The notes: a model not told the origin generated them from the sequence alone. A stretch of DNA of 64,000 nt from Nocardiopsis sp. CC223A (GCF_030766825.1 NZ_JASFDV010000005.1:62001-126000), one strand, 5' to 3'; positions 16,598 through 25,195 are shown, counted from the stretch's first letter. Numbers and translations are program-made.

Positions 16598-17422
16598 TCA
16601 GACGACGTTGAACTCGTCCGGGTCCGGCCCGATGCGGCCGCCGCGGTCCAGGGAGCCGATCCTGTCCAGGTCGTCGCCCTCCAGTGCGAAGTCGAAAACG
16701 TCGAAGTTCTCCGCGATGCGGGACGGGGTCGCCGACTTGGGGATCACGACGTTGCCGATCTGTAGCTGCCAGCGCAGCACCACCTGGGCGGCGGACTTGC
16801 CGTACTTCGCCCCGACCTCCGCCAGCACCGGTTCCTCCAGCAGGCCCTTGCCCTGGCCGAGCGGGCTCCACGCCTCGGTGTGGATGCCGTGGGCGGCGTT
16901 GAGCCCGCGCATGGACTTCTGGGAGAAGTACGGGTGCAGCTCGATCTGGTTGACCGCGGGCACCAGGTCGGTGTTCTCCAGCAGGCGGGCCAGGGTCTTC
17001 TCGCTGAAGTTGGACACGCCGACCGCCTTGGCGCGGCCCTCGGCGGCGATGCGCTCCAGCACCTTCCAGGTGTCGATGTAGGCGTCCTGGGCCGGGACCG
17101 GCCAGTGGATCAGGTACAGGTCGACGTAGTCCAGCCCCAGGCGCTCCAGGCTCGCGTCGAACGCCCTGAGGGCCTTGTCGGCGCCCTGGTCGTCGTTCCA
17201 CAGCTTGGTGGTGACGAACAGCTCCTCGCGGGGCAGCCCGGAGGCGGCCAGGGCCCGGCCGGTGCCCGCCTCGTTGTCGTAGAGGCGGGCGGTGTCGATG
17301 CTGCGGTAGCCGACCTCCAGTGCGGTCTCGACGGAGGCCTGGGCCTGGTCGTCGGGGATCTGCCAGACCCCGAACCCGAGCTGCGGCATACGGGTGCCGT
17401 TGTTGAGAGTGACGTACTGCAT
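16598..17422 (-). CDS. Aldo/keto reductase (2,5-diketo-gluconate reductase-like)
   Basis: The 274-residue TIM-barrel enzyme reduces carbonyls with NADPH. All hallmarks are visible: GFGVWQIPDD, the catalytic Asp and Tyr in RSIDTARLYDNE, the Lys in VTTKLWNDD, the His in YLIHWPVP, and the C-terminal cofactor loop IPKSATPSRIAENFDVFDF. Length is normal. ATG 17422 matches the family start (YVTLNNGTRMPQLG). Upstream on the same strand, beyond a 300-bp spacer containing an inverted-ended element, is another NADPH-dependent reductase. Confidence 0.92.
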   Translation of the reverse strand: MQYVTLNNGTRMPQLGFGVWQIPDDQAQASVETALEVGYRSIDTARLYDNEAGTGRALAASGLPREELFVTTKLWNDDQGADKALRAFDASLERLGLDYVDLYLIHWPVPAQDAYIDTWKVLERIAAEGRAKAVGVSNFSEKTLARLLENTDLVPAVNQIELHPYFSQKSMRGLNAAHGIHTEAWSPLGQGKGLLEEPVLAEVGAKYGKSAAQVVLRWQLQIGNVVIPKSATPSRIAENFDVFDFALEGDDLDRIGSLDRGGRIGPDPDEFNVV

Positions 17423-17487
17423 GGGTCCCTTTCCTGGGTCACGGAGACGAAGACGGGGGTGGTGCGGGGGCCGGGAGCGGCCCAGGG

Positions 17488-17719
17488 CGTGTTCAGCGGA
17501 TCATTCCGGGCCCGCCCGTCGCCCGCCACCACCCTCAACGGACGCCTTCGGCGCGGTACCGCCACGGAGCCGCGAGGCGGTCTCCCGCGGCGCCGCCTTC
17601 GCTCGGACGACCGTCCCCCCGGGCCGACCTGCGCTCGTCGTCCTGCGAGAGGCTGCCTCACGGCCGCTCCCGGCGCCCGCCGCGAGCGCCGAGCCGCACG
17701 AAGGCATCCGCCGAACACG
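17488..17719. mobile_element. Small non-coding element with terminal inverted repeats (MITE-like)
   Basis: The 300-bp spacer between two minus-strand genes holds a 232-bp block bounded by CGTGTTCAGCGGAT (17488-17501) and ATCCGCCGAACACG (17706-17719), inverted repeats matching at 13 of 14 positions. It has no reading frame of its own. The right end abuts the TAG stop of the downstream reductase. Size, inverted ends and lack of coding capacity fit a miniature inverted-repeat element; no clear target duplication is visible, so this remains a candidate. Confidence 0.4.
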
Positions 17720-17721
17720 GC

Positions 17722-18732
17722 CTAGTGGGACAGGCGGACCAGCATCTTGCCGGTGTTGGCGCCGCGCATCATGTCCAGGAACGCGGTGACGGCGTTGTCG
17801 ATGCCGTCCACCACGGTCTCCTCCACGCGCAGGTCGCCGTCGGCCAGCCACCCGGCGGCGCGCCGGGCGTACTCGCCCATGAGGTGCGAGTGGTCGCCGA
17901 CGATGAAGCCGCGCAGGGTGAGCCGCTTGCCCACGGCGAGGAACAGGTTGTCCGGCCCGGGCACCGGCTCGGTGGCGTTGTACTGGGAGATCGCCCCGCA
18001 CAGCGCGATGCGGGCGTGATCGCGCGCGGCGGCGATGGCCGCCCGCAGGTGGTCGCCGCCGACGTTGTCGAAGTAGACGTCGATCCCGTCGGGGGCGGCC
18101 TGGGCCAACTGCTCCTCCAGCCGGCCCTCGCGGTAGTCGATGGCGGCGTCGTAGCCGAACTCCTCGACCAGGCGGCGCTTCTTCTCCGGCCCCCCTGCCG
18201 AACCGATGACCTTGGCGGCGCCCAGGCGGCGGGCGATCTGCCCGGCGAGGGAGCCGACCGCCCCGGCGGCGCCGGAGACGAACACCACGTCGCCCTCGCG
18301 GACGGGGGCGATCTCGGTGAGGCCGACGTAGGCGGTGAAGCCGATCATGCCCAGCGCGTTGAGGTAGGCCTGGGCGGGGGCGGCCCCGGCGTCGACGACC
18401 CGGACCGCCTCGGCGGGCGCCAGCGCGTGGTCGCGCCAGCCCAGGAAGTGCAGCACGGTGGCGCCGACCGGGACCGAGTCGTCGCCGGAGGCGACGACCG
18501 TGCCGACCGCGCCGCCCTCCATGGCCGCGCCGAGGCGGTAGGGGGCGACGTAGGACTTGGAGTCGTTCATCCGGCCGCGCATGTACGGGTCGACGGAGAT
18601 CCACTCGTTGCGGACCAGGACCTGCCCGGGGCCGGGGTCGGGCAGGGTGGTCTCGACGAGTGCGAAGTCGGTGGGGACGGGCTCCCCGACCGGACGGGCG
18701 ACCAGGTGAACTTCCCTGCTGATGACGGACAC
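17722..18732 (-). CDS. NADP-dependent MDR oxidoreductase (alkenal/enone reductase type)
   Basis: The 336-residue protein belongs to the zinc-independent medium-chain reductases that reduce alkenals or enones (CurA/YfmJ type). Visible motifs are SVDPYMRGRM near residue 55, the nucleotide-binding VSGAAGAVGSLAGQIARRLG, VDVYFDNVGGDHLRAA-type region and the terminal GKMLVRL. The start is GTG 18732, preceded by GAGAGG at 7 nt, which excludes a longer in-frame extension. It is divergent from a LysR gene with an operator between them, so it is a likely LysR target. Confidence 0.87.
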   Translation of the reverse strand: MSVISREVHLVARPVGEPVPTDFALVETTLPDPGPGQVLVRNEWISVDPYMRGRMNDSKSYVAPYRLGAAMEGGAVGTVVASGDDSVPVGATVLHFLGWRDHALAPAEAVRVVDAGAAPAQAYLNALGMIGFTAYVGLTEIAPVREGDVVFVSGAAGAVGSLAGQIARRLGAAKVIGSAGGPEKKRRLVEEFGYDAAIDYREGRLEEQLAQAAPDGIDVYFDNVGGDHLRAAIAAARDHARIALCGAISQYNATEPVPGPDNLFLAVGKRLTLRGFIVGDHSHLMGEYARRAAGWLADGDLRVEETVVDGIDNAVTAFLDMMRGANTGKMLVRLSH

Positions 18733-18822
18733 GGTGGAACCTCTCGAACGGATGGCCGCGGGAACGGAGACGGGCCCGCGCGGTGGGCGGTGGCCCCGGG
18801 GGCAGACGCTAGTACCCCCACG

Positions 18823-18838
18823 TATTGATCGACCAATA
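18823..18838. promoter_or_regulatory. LysR-type operator overlapping a leaderless promoter
   Basis: TATTGATCGACCAATA has perfect 5-bp arms TATTG/CAATA and fits the T-N11-A box of LysR regulators. The adjoining TAAAAT (18837-18842) is a very good -10 hexamer placed 7 nt before the LysR start at 18850. Confidence 0.6.
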
Positions 18839-18849
18839 AAATCGCCGAA

Positions 18850-19812
18850 GTGAGCCATAGGCATTCCAATGGATCGACGGCGGTCCTCCAGGACGTTCCC
18901 GTCGAGACCGGCCCCGCCCCGCTGGATCTCCAGCAGTTGCGGACGTTCCTGGCCGTGCACCGGTCCGGGTCCTTCACCGCCGCCGCGCAGGCGTTGCGCC
19001 TGTCACAGCCGACCGTGACCACTCAGATACGCGCCCTGGAGCGCCGGCTGGGGTATTCCCTGTTCGAGCGGCTGCCGCGCGGTGTCGCGCCGACCGCGGA
19101 GGCCAACGAACTGGCGGCACGGGTCGCCGAGCCCCTGGACGCGCTGGAGCTCGTGGCCGGGGCCGGCCCGGCGGTCCCGCACCGGCCGCTGCGGCTGGCG
19201 GGCCCGGCGGAGGCGCTCCAGGTGCTGGTGCTGCCCACTCTGGCACCGCTGGTGGAGTCGGAGGGGCTGCGGCTGCGGGTGCGCCACGGCCTCTCCGACG
19301 ACCTGCTGGAGGAACTGCGCGCGGGCCGGCACGACCTGGTGGTGTCCACGGTACGGCCGCGCGGGCGCTCACTGGTGGCCGAGCCGCTGGCGGACGAGGA
19401 GTTCGTGCTGGTGGGCGCGCCGCTGTGGGCGGAGCGCATCGACCCGGAGCGCCTCGCCCGGCAGGGGGCACCGGCCCTGTGCGGGGTCCCGCTGGTGGCC
19501 TACGACGAGAGCCTGCCGATCCTGCGCCGGTACTGGCGGCACGTGTTCGGGGTGCGGCTGACCTGCAAGGTCGCGGTGGCCGTGCCGGATCTGCGAGCGG
19601 TGATGGCCACGGTGGCGGGCGGCGCCGGGATCAGTGTGCTGCCCCGCTACCTGTGCCGGGGGGAGCTGGACGCGGGGCGGCTGGTGACGCTGCTGGAGCC
19701 GGAGGACCCGCCGATCAACACGGCGTTCCTGGTGCGGCGGTCCGGGATGCCGGAGAACTCCTGCATGGAGGGGGTGCTGTCGGTGCTGTCCGCGGCGGGG
19801 CGGTCCTGGTGA
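18850..19812 (+). CDS. LysR-family transcriptional regulator
   Basis: The 320-residue protein has the LysR winged helix after a 24-residue extension: LDLQQLRTFLAVHRSGSFTAAAQAL, SQPTVTTQIRALERRLG and FERLPRGVAPT, followed by a periplasmic-binding-like effector domain. GTG 18850 is 7 nt after a TAAAAT hexamer, so translation is probably leaderless. The overlapping palindrome suggests autoregulation and control of the divergent MDR reductase. The inducer is unknown. Confidence 0.9.
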   Translation: MSHRHSNGSTAVLQDVPVETGPAPLDLQQLRTFLAVHRSGSFTAAAQALRLSQPTVTTQIRALERRLGYSLFERLPRGVAPTAEANELAARVAEPLDALELVAGAGPAVPHRPLRLAGPAEALQVLVLPTLAPLVESEGLRLRVRHGLSDDLLEELRAGRHDLVVSTVRPRGRSLVAEPLADEEFVLVGAPLWAERIDPERLARQGAPALCGVPLVAYDESLPILRRYWRHVFGVRLTCKVAVAVPDLRAVMATVAGGAGISVLPRYLCRGELDAGRLVTLLEPEDPPINTAFLVRRSGMPENSCMEGVLSVLSAAGRSW

Positions 19813-19910
19813 AACCGGCCGGCGGATCCGTATCCGGCCGCGTTCGTCCGCAACCTGCCCGCGGTTCCCGGGATCCCACCACCCCGATGGGCGACCACGA
19901 GGGAGGACCG

Positions 19911-20933
19911 ATGGCGGAGAACGCACCGTTGGCGGAGGGCGTACCGGTGGGCGGGCGGCGGTCGCGGGCCGTGACCGCCCTGGTGGGTCTGGTGGCTGCG
20001 GGGTTCGCCGTCTTCGCGCTGATCCGCGGGCCGGGCCTGGAGACCGGTTTCCCGCTGGTCCCGCTCATGGCCTACACCCCCTACGTGGCGGGGGCGGCCG
20101 TCCTGGCCGTCACCGTCGCCGGAGTACTGCGCCGGTGGGTCTCCCTGGCCGTCCTCGCCGTGACGGCCGCCGTCCTGGTCGCGGCGGTCCTGCCCCGCGC
20201 GGTCCCCGGCGCCGACACGGGACCCCGGGGCGTCCTCCTGCGGGTGGCCACCCTCAACGCCCACTTCGGGCACACCCCCGCGGAGAACATCGTGGCCCTG
20301 GTCCGCGAGCACGAGCCGGACGTGCTGGCGCTCCAGGAGGTCACCCCGGAGCTGGCGGCCGACCTGTCGGCGGCCGGGCTCGACGACCTGCTGCCGTACA
20401 GCGTCGACCACTCGGCCCCTGCGGCGGCCGGCGGAACGGTCCACTCGGTCCACCCGCTGACGGACCTGGGCGACATCGGGCACGACATCGGCTCGCTGGC
20501 CATGCCGCTGGCCGGAATGTCAATCCCGGGCGACGGCGAGACGGAGCCCCTGGAGGTGGAGGTGGTGTCGGTGCACCCGATGTCCCCGCGCCGCCCCTCG
20601 TCCATGGCCGCCTGGGACGACGGCCTGGCCGGTCTGCCCCCGGCCGGCCCGGACGGGCCGTTGCGGATCCTGGCCGGGGACTTCAACGCCACCCTGGACC
20701 ACGCCGCCCTGCGCGGCGTCCTGGACACCGGGTACCGGGACGCGGCCGCCGATCTGGGGCGGGGCCTGGTCGGCACCTGGCCGGTGGACGGACCGCCGCT
20801 GCCCCCGGTGACCCTGGACCACGTTCTGGTGGACGACCGGGCCCGGGCCGGGGAATTCACGGCGGTGGAGGTCCCCGGATCGACGCACCGAGCGCTGGTG
20901 GTGGAGCTCGTGCTGCCCGTGTCGGCGGCCTGA
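19911..20933 (+). CDS. Membrane-anchored endonuclease/exonuclease/phosphatase-fold protein, copy 1
   Basis: The 340-residue protein has about three N-terminal helices (residues about 20-100) and then an EEP hydrolase domain: VATLNAHFGH, the metal-binding Glu in VLALQEVTPE, GDFNATLDHAALR and LDHVLV. The final motif, normally SDH, reads STHR here, so the Asp next to the catalytic His is replaced by Thr. ATG 19911 has GGGAGGA 3-4 nt upstream. It is followed by a paralogue with long stretches of nearly identical DNA. The catalytic domain is expected outside the membrane; substrate unknown. Confidence 0.82.
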   Translation: MAENAPLAEGVPVGGRRSRAVTALVGLVAAGFAVFALIRGPGLETGFPLVPLMAYTPYVAGAAVLAVTVAGVLRRWVSLAVLAVTAAVLVAAVLPRAVPGADTGPRGVLLRVATLNAHFGHTPAENIVALVREHEPDVLALQEVTPELAADLSAAGLDDLLPYSVDHSAPAAAGGTVHSVHPLTDLGDIGHDIGSLAMPLAGMSIPGDGETEPLEVEVVSVHPMSPRRPSSMAAWDDGLAGLPPAGPDGPLRILAGDFNATLDHAALRGVLDTGYRDAAADLGRGLVGTWPVDGPPLPPVTLDHVLVDDRARAGEFTAVEVPGSTHRALVVELVLPVSAA

Positions 20934-21001
20934 GCCCGGTGGAGGACCGGCGGGCGGGTGCGGCGGGGATGACACGGAGAGAACCGGAGAGAGGCGACGG
21001 G

Positions 21002-22012
21002 ATGGACGTACGCACGACGGGGACGACGGCGGGGACGGGCCGGTCCCCCGGGGTGACGGTCGCCGTGGGCCTGGTGGCGGCGGGGTTCGCGGCCTTCGCC
21101 GTCCTGCGCGAGCTGGGACTGGAGCGCGGATTCCCCCTGGTCCCGCTCATGGCCTACACCCCCTACGTGGCGGGGGCGGCCGTCCTGGCCGTCACCGTCG
21201 CCGGAGTACTGCGCCGGTGGGTCTCCCTGGCCGTCCTCGCCGTGGCGGCCGCCGTCCTGGTCGCGGCGGTCCTGCCCCGGGAGGTGGATCTCATGGGAAG
21301 GGGCTTCATGCACGGACCGGCGCTGCGCGTGATGTCCTTCAACGCCCTGGGCGGCGGGGCGCGCGTCGACGAGATCGTCGACCTGGTCCGCACGCAGGAG
21401 GTGGACGTGCTGGCCCTCCAGGAGGTCACCCCGGAGCTGCTGTCCGACCTGTCCGCCGCCGGGCTCGACGACCTGCTGCCGTACACCGTCGACCACTCCG
21501 GGGCCGGGGTGGAGGGGAGCACCGTGCACGCGGTGCTGCCGCTGACCGACGCGGGCTCGCTGAACGGGCCGGACTGGTTCGCGATGCCCGTCGCGGCGAT
21601 GGAGGTCCCGGACCGGGCGTACGGCGGGACGGCGGCGGTGGAGGTGGTGTCGGTGCACACGCCTCCCCCGCTGGACCCGCGGTACACCGCGGCCTGGGAG
21701 GCCGAGCTGGCGGCGCTGACCGCTCCCCCGCCGCAGGGCGTGCGTCGCATCCTGGCCGGGGACTTCAACGCCACCCTGGACCACGCCGCCCTGCGCGAGG
21801 TGCTGGATTCGGGCTACCAGGACGCGGCGGCCGACCTGGGCGAGGGCTTCCGCCCGACCTGGCCGGTCCTGGGGCGGGTGCTTCCCCCGGTGACCATCGA
21901 CCACGTGCTGGTGCCCCTGGACACGGAACCGAGCGACCTGGAGGTGGTGGAGGTGGCCGGCAGCGACCACCGGGCCGTGATCGTCACGGTGACCCTCCCC
22001 GGCGGCCGCTGA
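21002..22012 (+). CDS. Membrane-anchored endonuclease/exonuclease/phosphatase-fold protein, copy 2
   Basis: A 336-residue paralogue of the preceding gene with the same layout: N-terminal helices, then VMSFNALGG, VLALQEVTPE, GDFNATLDHAALR, IDHVLV and an intact SDHRAVIV end motif. ATG 21002 is preferred because GAGAGG lies just upstream; an in-frame ATG at 20969 is weaker. Bases 21137-21279 match 20055-20197 of copy 1 at 142 of 143 positions, so the pair arose by tandem duplication with later gene conversion. Nuclease, phosphatase or lipid phosphodiesterase activity cannot be distinguished. Confidence 0.84.
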   Translation: MDVRTTGTTAGTGRSPGVTVAVGLVAAGFAAFAVLRELGLERGFPLVPLMAYTPYVAGAAVLAVTVAGVLRRWVSLAVLAVAAAVLVAAVLPREVDLMGRGFMHGPALRVMSFNALGGGARVDEIVDLVRTQEVDVLALQEVTPELLSDLSAAGLDDLLPYTVDHSGAGVEGSTVHAVLPLTDAGSLNGPDWFAMPVAAMEVPDRAYGGTAAVEVVSVHTPPPLDPRYTAAWEAELAALTAPPPQGVRRILAGDFNATLDHAALREVLDSGYQDAAADLGEGFRPTWPVLGRVLPPVTIDHVLVPLDTEPSDLEVVEVAGSDHRAVIVTVTLPGGR

Positions 22013-22032
22013 ACAGGGCACGTCGACCGGAC

Positions 22033-22064
22033 TTGACCTTCACACCGGTGGCACGGTCTACGTT
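22033..22064 (+). promoter_or_regulatory. MerR-type promoter with 20-bp spacer, upstream of the LLM gene
   Basis: TTGACC (22033-22038) and TACGTT (22059-22064) are separated by 20 bp instead of 17, the hallmark of MerR-activated promoters, with CACACCGGTGGCACGG in the spacer. The ATG at 22071 is 6 nt after the -10, so the transcript is probably leaderless. The same promoter occurs at 33880-33911. Confidence 0.6.
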
Positions 22065-22070
22065 CGGCGA

Positions 22071-22919
22071 ATGAGCGAACAGGTCCCCGACACGACGCAC
22101 GCGACCCGGTTCCAGGTGGTGCTGCCCGACGAGTCCCCGGACATGCCGCCGCGGGTCCTCACCGACCTCGCGCGGCGGGCCGAGGACCTGCGGGCGGACA
22201 CCCTCTGGCTGCCGGACCACCTGCTCCCGCCCGGCCCCTACGGAACGGCCTTCGGCGGCGTGTACGAGCCGCTGGTGACACTGGCCCACCTGGCCGCCCG
22301 CACCGAGCGGGTGCGGCTGGGCACGTCGGTGCTGGTGGCGCCGATGCGCGATCCGTTCACCCTGGCCAAGCAGGCGGCGACGCTGCACGCCCTGTCCGGC
22401 GGGCGTTTCGTGCTGGGGGTGGGGGTCGGCTGGTCCCGGGAGGAGTTCGCCGCGGTGGGCGCCGACTTCGCCACGCGCGGCGCCCGCACCGACGAGGTGC
22501 TACGGCTGCTGCGGCACCTGTTCGAGGGAGCGGGGCCCTTCCGTGGACGGTTCCACTCCTACGACCAGGGGGTGTTCGAGCCCCGACCGGCCTCGCCCCT
22601 GCCGGTGACGGTGGGCGGCGCCTCCGAACCCGCCCTGGCACGGGCCGCCGCCCTGGGCGACGCCTGGCAGGGGGTGGGTCTTGACGCCGCCGGGTTCGCG
22701 CGTTGCCGCGACCGGCTGCGGGAGCTCACCGGGCGTCCGGTGCGGGCGCAGACCAGGATCGCGTGGACCGGCGGGGAGGCGGGGTTCGGCGGGGCCGTGG
22801 ACCTGTACCGTGCGCTGGAGCGGGAGGGCGCGGACGCCGTGGCGGTGTGGTTCGGGGACTGGGAGGGGTTCGGCGACCGGATGGAGCGGTTCGCCGCGGC
22901 GGTGGGCCGGTCGGCCTGA
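22071..22919 (+). CDS. LLM-class flavin/F420-dependent oxidoreductase
   Basis: The 282-residue protein is a luciferase-like TIM-barrel enzyme. It shows RAEDLRADTLWLPDHL, LAARTERVRLGTSVLVAPMRDPF, the signature GGRFVLGVGVGWSREEF and PLPVTVGGASEPALARAA, typical of F420-dependent members in actinobacteria. ATG 22071 follows the -10 element by 6 nt. Its promoter matches that of a MerR-controlled alpha/beta hydrolase 12 kb away, so both probably belong to one regulon. The substrate is unknown. Confidence 0.88.
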   Translation: MSEQVPDTTHATRFQVVLPDESPDMPPRVLTDLARRAEDLRADTLWLPDHLLPPGPYGTAFGGVYEPLVTLAHLAARTERVRLGTSVLVAPMRDPFTLAKQAATLHALSGGRFVLGVGVGWSREEFAAVGADFATRGARTDEVLRLLRHLFEGAGPFRGRFHSYDQGVFEPRPASPLPVTVGGASEPALARAAALGDAWQGVGLDAAGFARCRDRLRELTGRPVRAQTRIAWTGGEAGFGGAVDLYRALEREGADAVAVWFGDWEGFGDRMERFAAAVGRSA

Positions 22920-23011
22920 CCGTGCCGCTCCGGATCGGGTCCGGGCCCGCTGTCGGGCGCGGGCCTGTGGCAGGGTGGGAACGCTTCGAGAAGCCGGGCG
23001 AAGGAGTACAT

Positions 23012-23497
23012 GTGGGACACGACATCGCGACGGAGGAACTGGTGCCGGGGGTGCTCGTGGACCGCGCCCGGTTCGCGGACGTCCCGGCGATCGTCCGGCT
23101 GCTCGCCGATGACCGGCTGGGCGCCTCCCGGGAGTCCCCGGACGAGCCGGAGGTGTACCGGCGGGCGTTCGAGGACCTCGACACCGACCCCAACCAGTTC
23201 CTGGCGGTGCTGCGCCGGGGCGACCGGGTGGTGGGCACCCTCCAGCTGACGTTCATCCCCGGGCTGTCCCGGCGGGGCTCGCTGCGGGTCCAGGTGGAGG
23301 CGGTGCGGGTGCACGACGGCGAACGCGGCACCGGCCTGGGCACCGCGTTCATGGAATGGGTGGAGCGGGTGGCCCGCGACCGGGGCGCGGCACTGGTCCA
23401 GCTCACCTCCGACCGGGCGCGCGAGGACGCCCACCGGTTCTACGAGCGCCTCGGATACCGGCCTTCGCACCTGGGCCTCAAGAAGCGCATCGGCTGA
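23012..23497 (+). CDS. GNAT-family N-acetyltransferase
   Basis: This 161-residue single-domain acetyltransferase shows VDRARFADVPAIVRLLADD at the N-terminus, the strand VEAVRVHDGERGTGLGTAFMEW with the acetyl-CoA loop RGTGLG, and the family C-terminal SDRAREDAHRFYERLGY. GTG 23012 is selected because AAGGAG is 5 nt upstream; an ATG two bases earlier is in another frame. The acceptor is unknown, although the RFYERLGY ending is common in small-molecule and amino-acid acetyltransferases. Confidence 0.87.
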   Translation: MGHDIATEELVPGVLVDRARFADVPAIVRLLADDRLGASRESPDEPEVYRRAFEDLDTDPNQFLAVLRRGDRVVGTLQLTFIPGLSRRGSLRVQVEAVRVHDGERGTGLGTAFMEWVERVARDRGAALVQLTSDRAREDAHRFYERLGYRPSHLGLKKRIG

Positions 23498-23566
23498 CCG
23501 GATCGTTCCGGTGGCGGCCCCGATCGTGCCTGTCCGGACGCGGGGGCGGCACGGGAGGATCGGGGC

Positions 23567-24154
23567 ATGACGAGAGCACTCCTTGTGGTCGACACCCAGA
23601 AGTCCTTCCTCCAGCGGGAGACCTGGCAGGCCTCCTCCAACCCCGATGTCGCCGACGACGTCGCCGCGCTCGTGGCGCACGCCCGGGGGCGCGGCGACCT
23701 GGTGGTGTGGGTCCTGCACACCGAGCCGGGGACCGGCACCCCGTTCGACCCCGCACTCGGGTTCGTCCAGCTCATGGACGGGCTCGAACCGCAGCAGGGC
23801 GAGCCGGTGCTGTACAAGAACGTGCACAGCGCGTTCGGCGGCACCGACCTCCAGCGGATCCTCGACGGCCGGGGGGTGTCGGAGGTGGCGGTCTGCGGCA
23901 TCCGCACCGAGCAGTGCTGCGAGACCACCACACGGGCCGCCTCCGACCTGGGCTACGACGTCACCTTCGTGGTGGACGCCACCGCCACCGAGCCGATCCA
24001 GGCCCCCGGGGCACAGCCGGGGCGGTCGCTGGCGGAGATCCTCGCCGACCCGTCGACCCTGGGCACGCAGGACGTCGTCACCCGCACCGTGTACGCGCTG
24101 TCGGGGCGGTTCGCGCGCATCGCCACGGTCGCCGAGGTGGTCGGCGTAGACTGA
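23567..24154 (+). CDS. Cysteine hydrolase, isochorismatase-like
   Basis: The 195-residue cytosolic enzyme keeps the family triad: Asp9 in LLVVDTQKSF, Lys84 in VLYKNVHSAF and Cys117 in GIRTEQCCETTTRAA. Such enzymes hydrolyse isochorismate, nicotinamide or other carbamoyl/amide compounds. A GGAGG site lies upstream of the ATG. The gene is 7 bp from a GlxA-type regulator read in the same direction; this pair is a common arrangement in which the regulator probably controls or senses the hydrolase pathway. Confidence 0.88.
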   Translation: MTRALLVVDTQKSFLQRETWQASSNPDVADDVAALVAHARGRGDLVVWVLHTEPGTGTPFDPALGFVQLMDGLEPQQGEPVLYKNVHSAFGGTDLQRILDGRGVSEVAVCGIRTEQCCETTTRAASDLGYDVTFVVDATATEPIQAPGAQPGRSLAEILADPSTLGTQDVVTRTVYALSGRFARIATVAEVVGVD

Positions 24155-24161
24155 CCGGATC

Positions 24162-25070
24162 ATGACCCTCGTCAGCTTTCTCCTCGTTCCCGGCGTGCAC
24201 CTGCTGGACCTGGCCGGTCCGGCGCAGGTGTTCTCCACCGCGGCCGACCTGGGCCTGGGGTACGAGGTGCGCTACAGCGGGGCACAGGAGGAGGTGGTCA
24301 CCGCACAGGGCCTGGCCCTGCGGGTGGCCACCGACGTGCCGCCGTCCTCCCCCGGCGACCTGGTGGTGGTCCCGGGCTGGCGGGCGGGCGGCCGGGTGCC
24401 GCACCGCGTGCTGACCGACGGGCAGGCCGGGGCGCTGGCCGCCCACCGCGCCGCGGGCGGGACGGTGGCGAGCGTGTGCTCGGGAGCGTTCGCCCTGGGC
24501 GAGGCCGGGCTGCTGGACGGGCGGCGCTGCACCACCCACCACGCCCTCCAGGACCTGCTGGCCCGCCGGTTCCCGCGCGCCCGGGTGGTGCCCGACGTGC
24601 TGTACGTGCCCGACGGCGGCGTGCTCACCTCGGCGGGCATCGCCAGCGGCATCGACCTGGCCCTGCACCTGATCACCGTGCGGCACGGGCCGTCCGCGGC
24701 CGCGGCGATCGCCCGGGAGATGGTGGTGTACGCCCGCCGCAACGGCGACGAACCGCAGGCCGGGGTGATGCTGAGGCACCGGGGGCACCTGGTCGACGCG
24801 GTGCACCGGGTACAGGACGTCATCGACGCCCGGTTCCGCGAACCGCTGCCGCTGGCGGAGCTGGCCGCGGCGGCGCGGGTGAGCGAGCGGACGCTGACCC
24901 GGCTGTTCACGGCCGCGACCGGGCTCACCCCGCTGCGCTACCAGCAGGGACTGCGCCTGGAGCACGCCGAGCACCTGATCGGCGCGGGCGAGACCGTGGA
25001 GGCCGCCGCCCGCGCCGTCGGGTTCGGCGACGCCCGGATGCTGCGCCGCCTGCGCTCACGCCCCGCCTGA
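24162..25070 (+). CDS. GlxA-type AraC-family regulator with DJ-1/PfpI domain
   Basis: A 302-residue two-domain regulator. Residues about 1-180 form a DJ-1/PfpI-like sensor (FLLVPGVHLLDLAGPAQVF, and VASVCSGAFALGEAGLL with the nucleophile-position Cys); residues about 210-302 are the AraC double helix-turn-helix (PLPLAELAAAARVSERTLTRLF and VEAAARAVGFGDARMLRRL). ATG 24162 is 7 bp after the hydrolase stop, so the two are probably co-transcribed. The ligand is unknown. Confidence 0.9.
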   Translation: MTLVSFLLVPGVHLLDLAGPAQVFSTAADLGLGYEVRYSGAQEEVVTAQGLALRVATDVPPSSPGDLVVVPGWRAGGRVPHRVLTDGQAGALAAHRAAGGTVASVCSGAFALGEAGLLDGRRCTTHHALQDLLARRFPRARVVPDVLYVPDGGVLTSAGIASGIDLALHLITVRHGPSAAAAIAREMVVYARRNGDEPQAGVMLRHRGHLVDAVHRVQDVIDARFREPLPLAELAAAARVSERTLTRLFTAATGLTPLRYQQGLRLEHAEHLIGAGETVEAAARAVGFGDARMLRRLRSRPA

Positions 25071-25195
25071 CGCGCGCCGGAGCAGCACCGGCAGGGCCAG
25101 GGCGAGCACCGCCATGACGGCCACCCCGGCCGGCCCCGCGGCGGCCATCCCCGCCACGAACGCTGCACGGGCGGCGGCCGACAGCGGCCCGGCCG
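25056..25195 (-). pseudogene. Remnant: C-terminal end of an MFS efflux pump
   Basis: Read on the minus strand, about 25193 down to the TGA at 25056-25058 gives AAARAAFVAGM, then a hydrophobic helix and LLRRA, which looks exactly like the last helix and tail of a 14-helix drug MFS protein. Nothing upstream on that strand continues it. Its last codons overlap the end of the GlxA-type gene. It adjoins a headless TetR fragment on the + strand. Confidence 0.5.
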
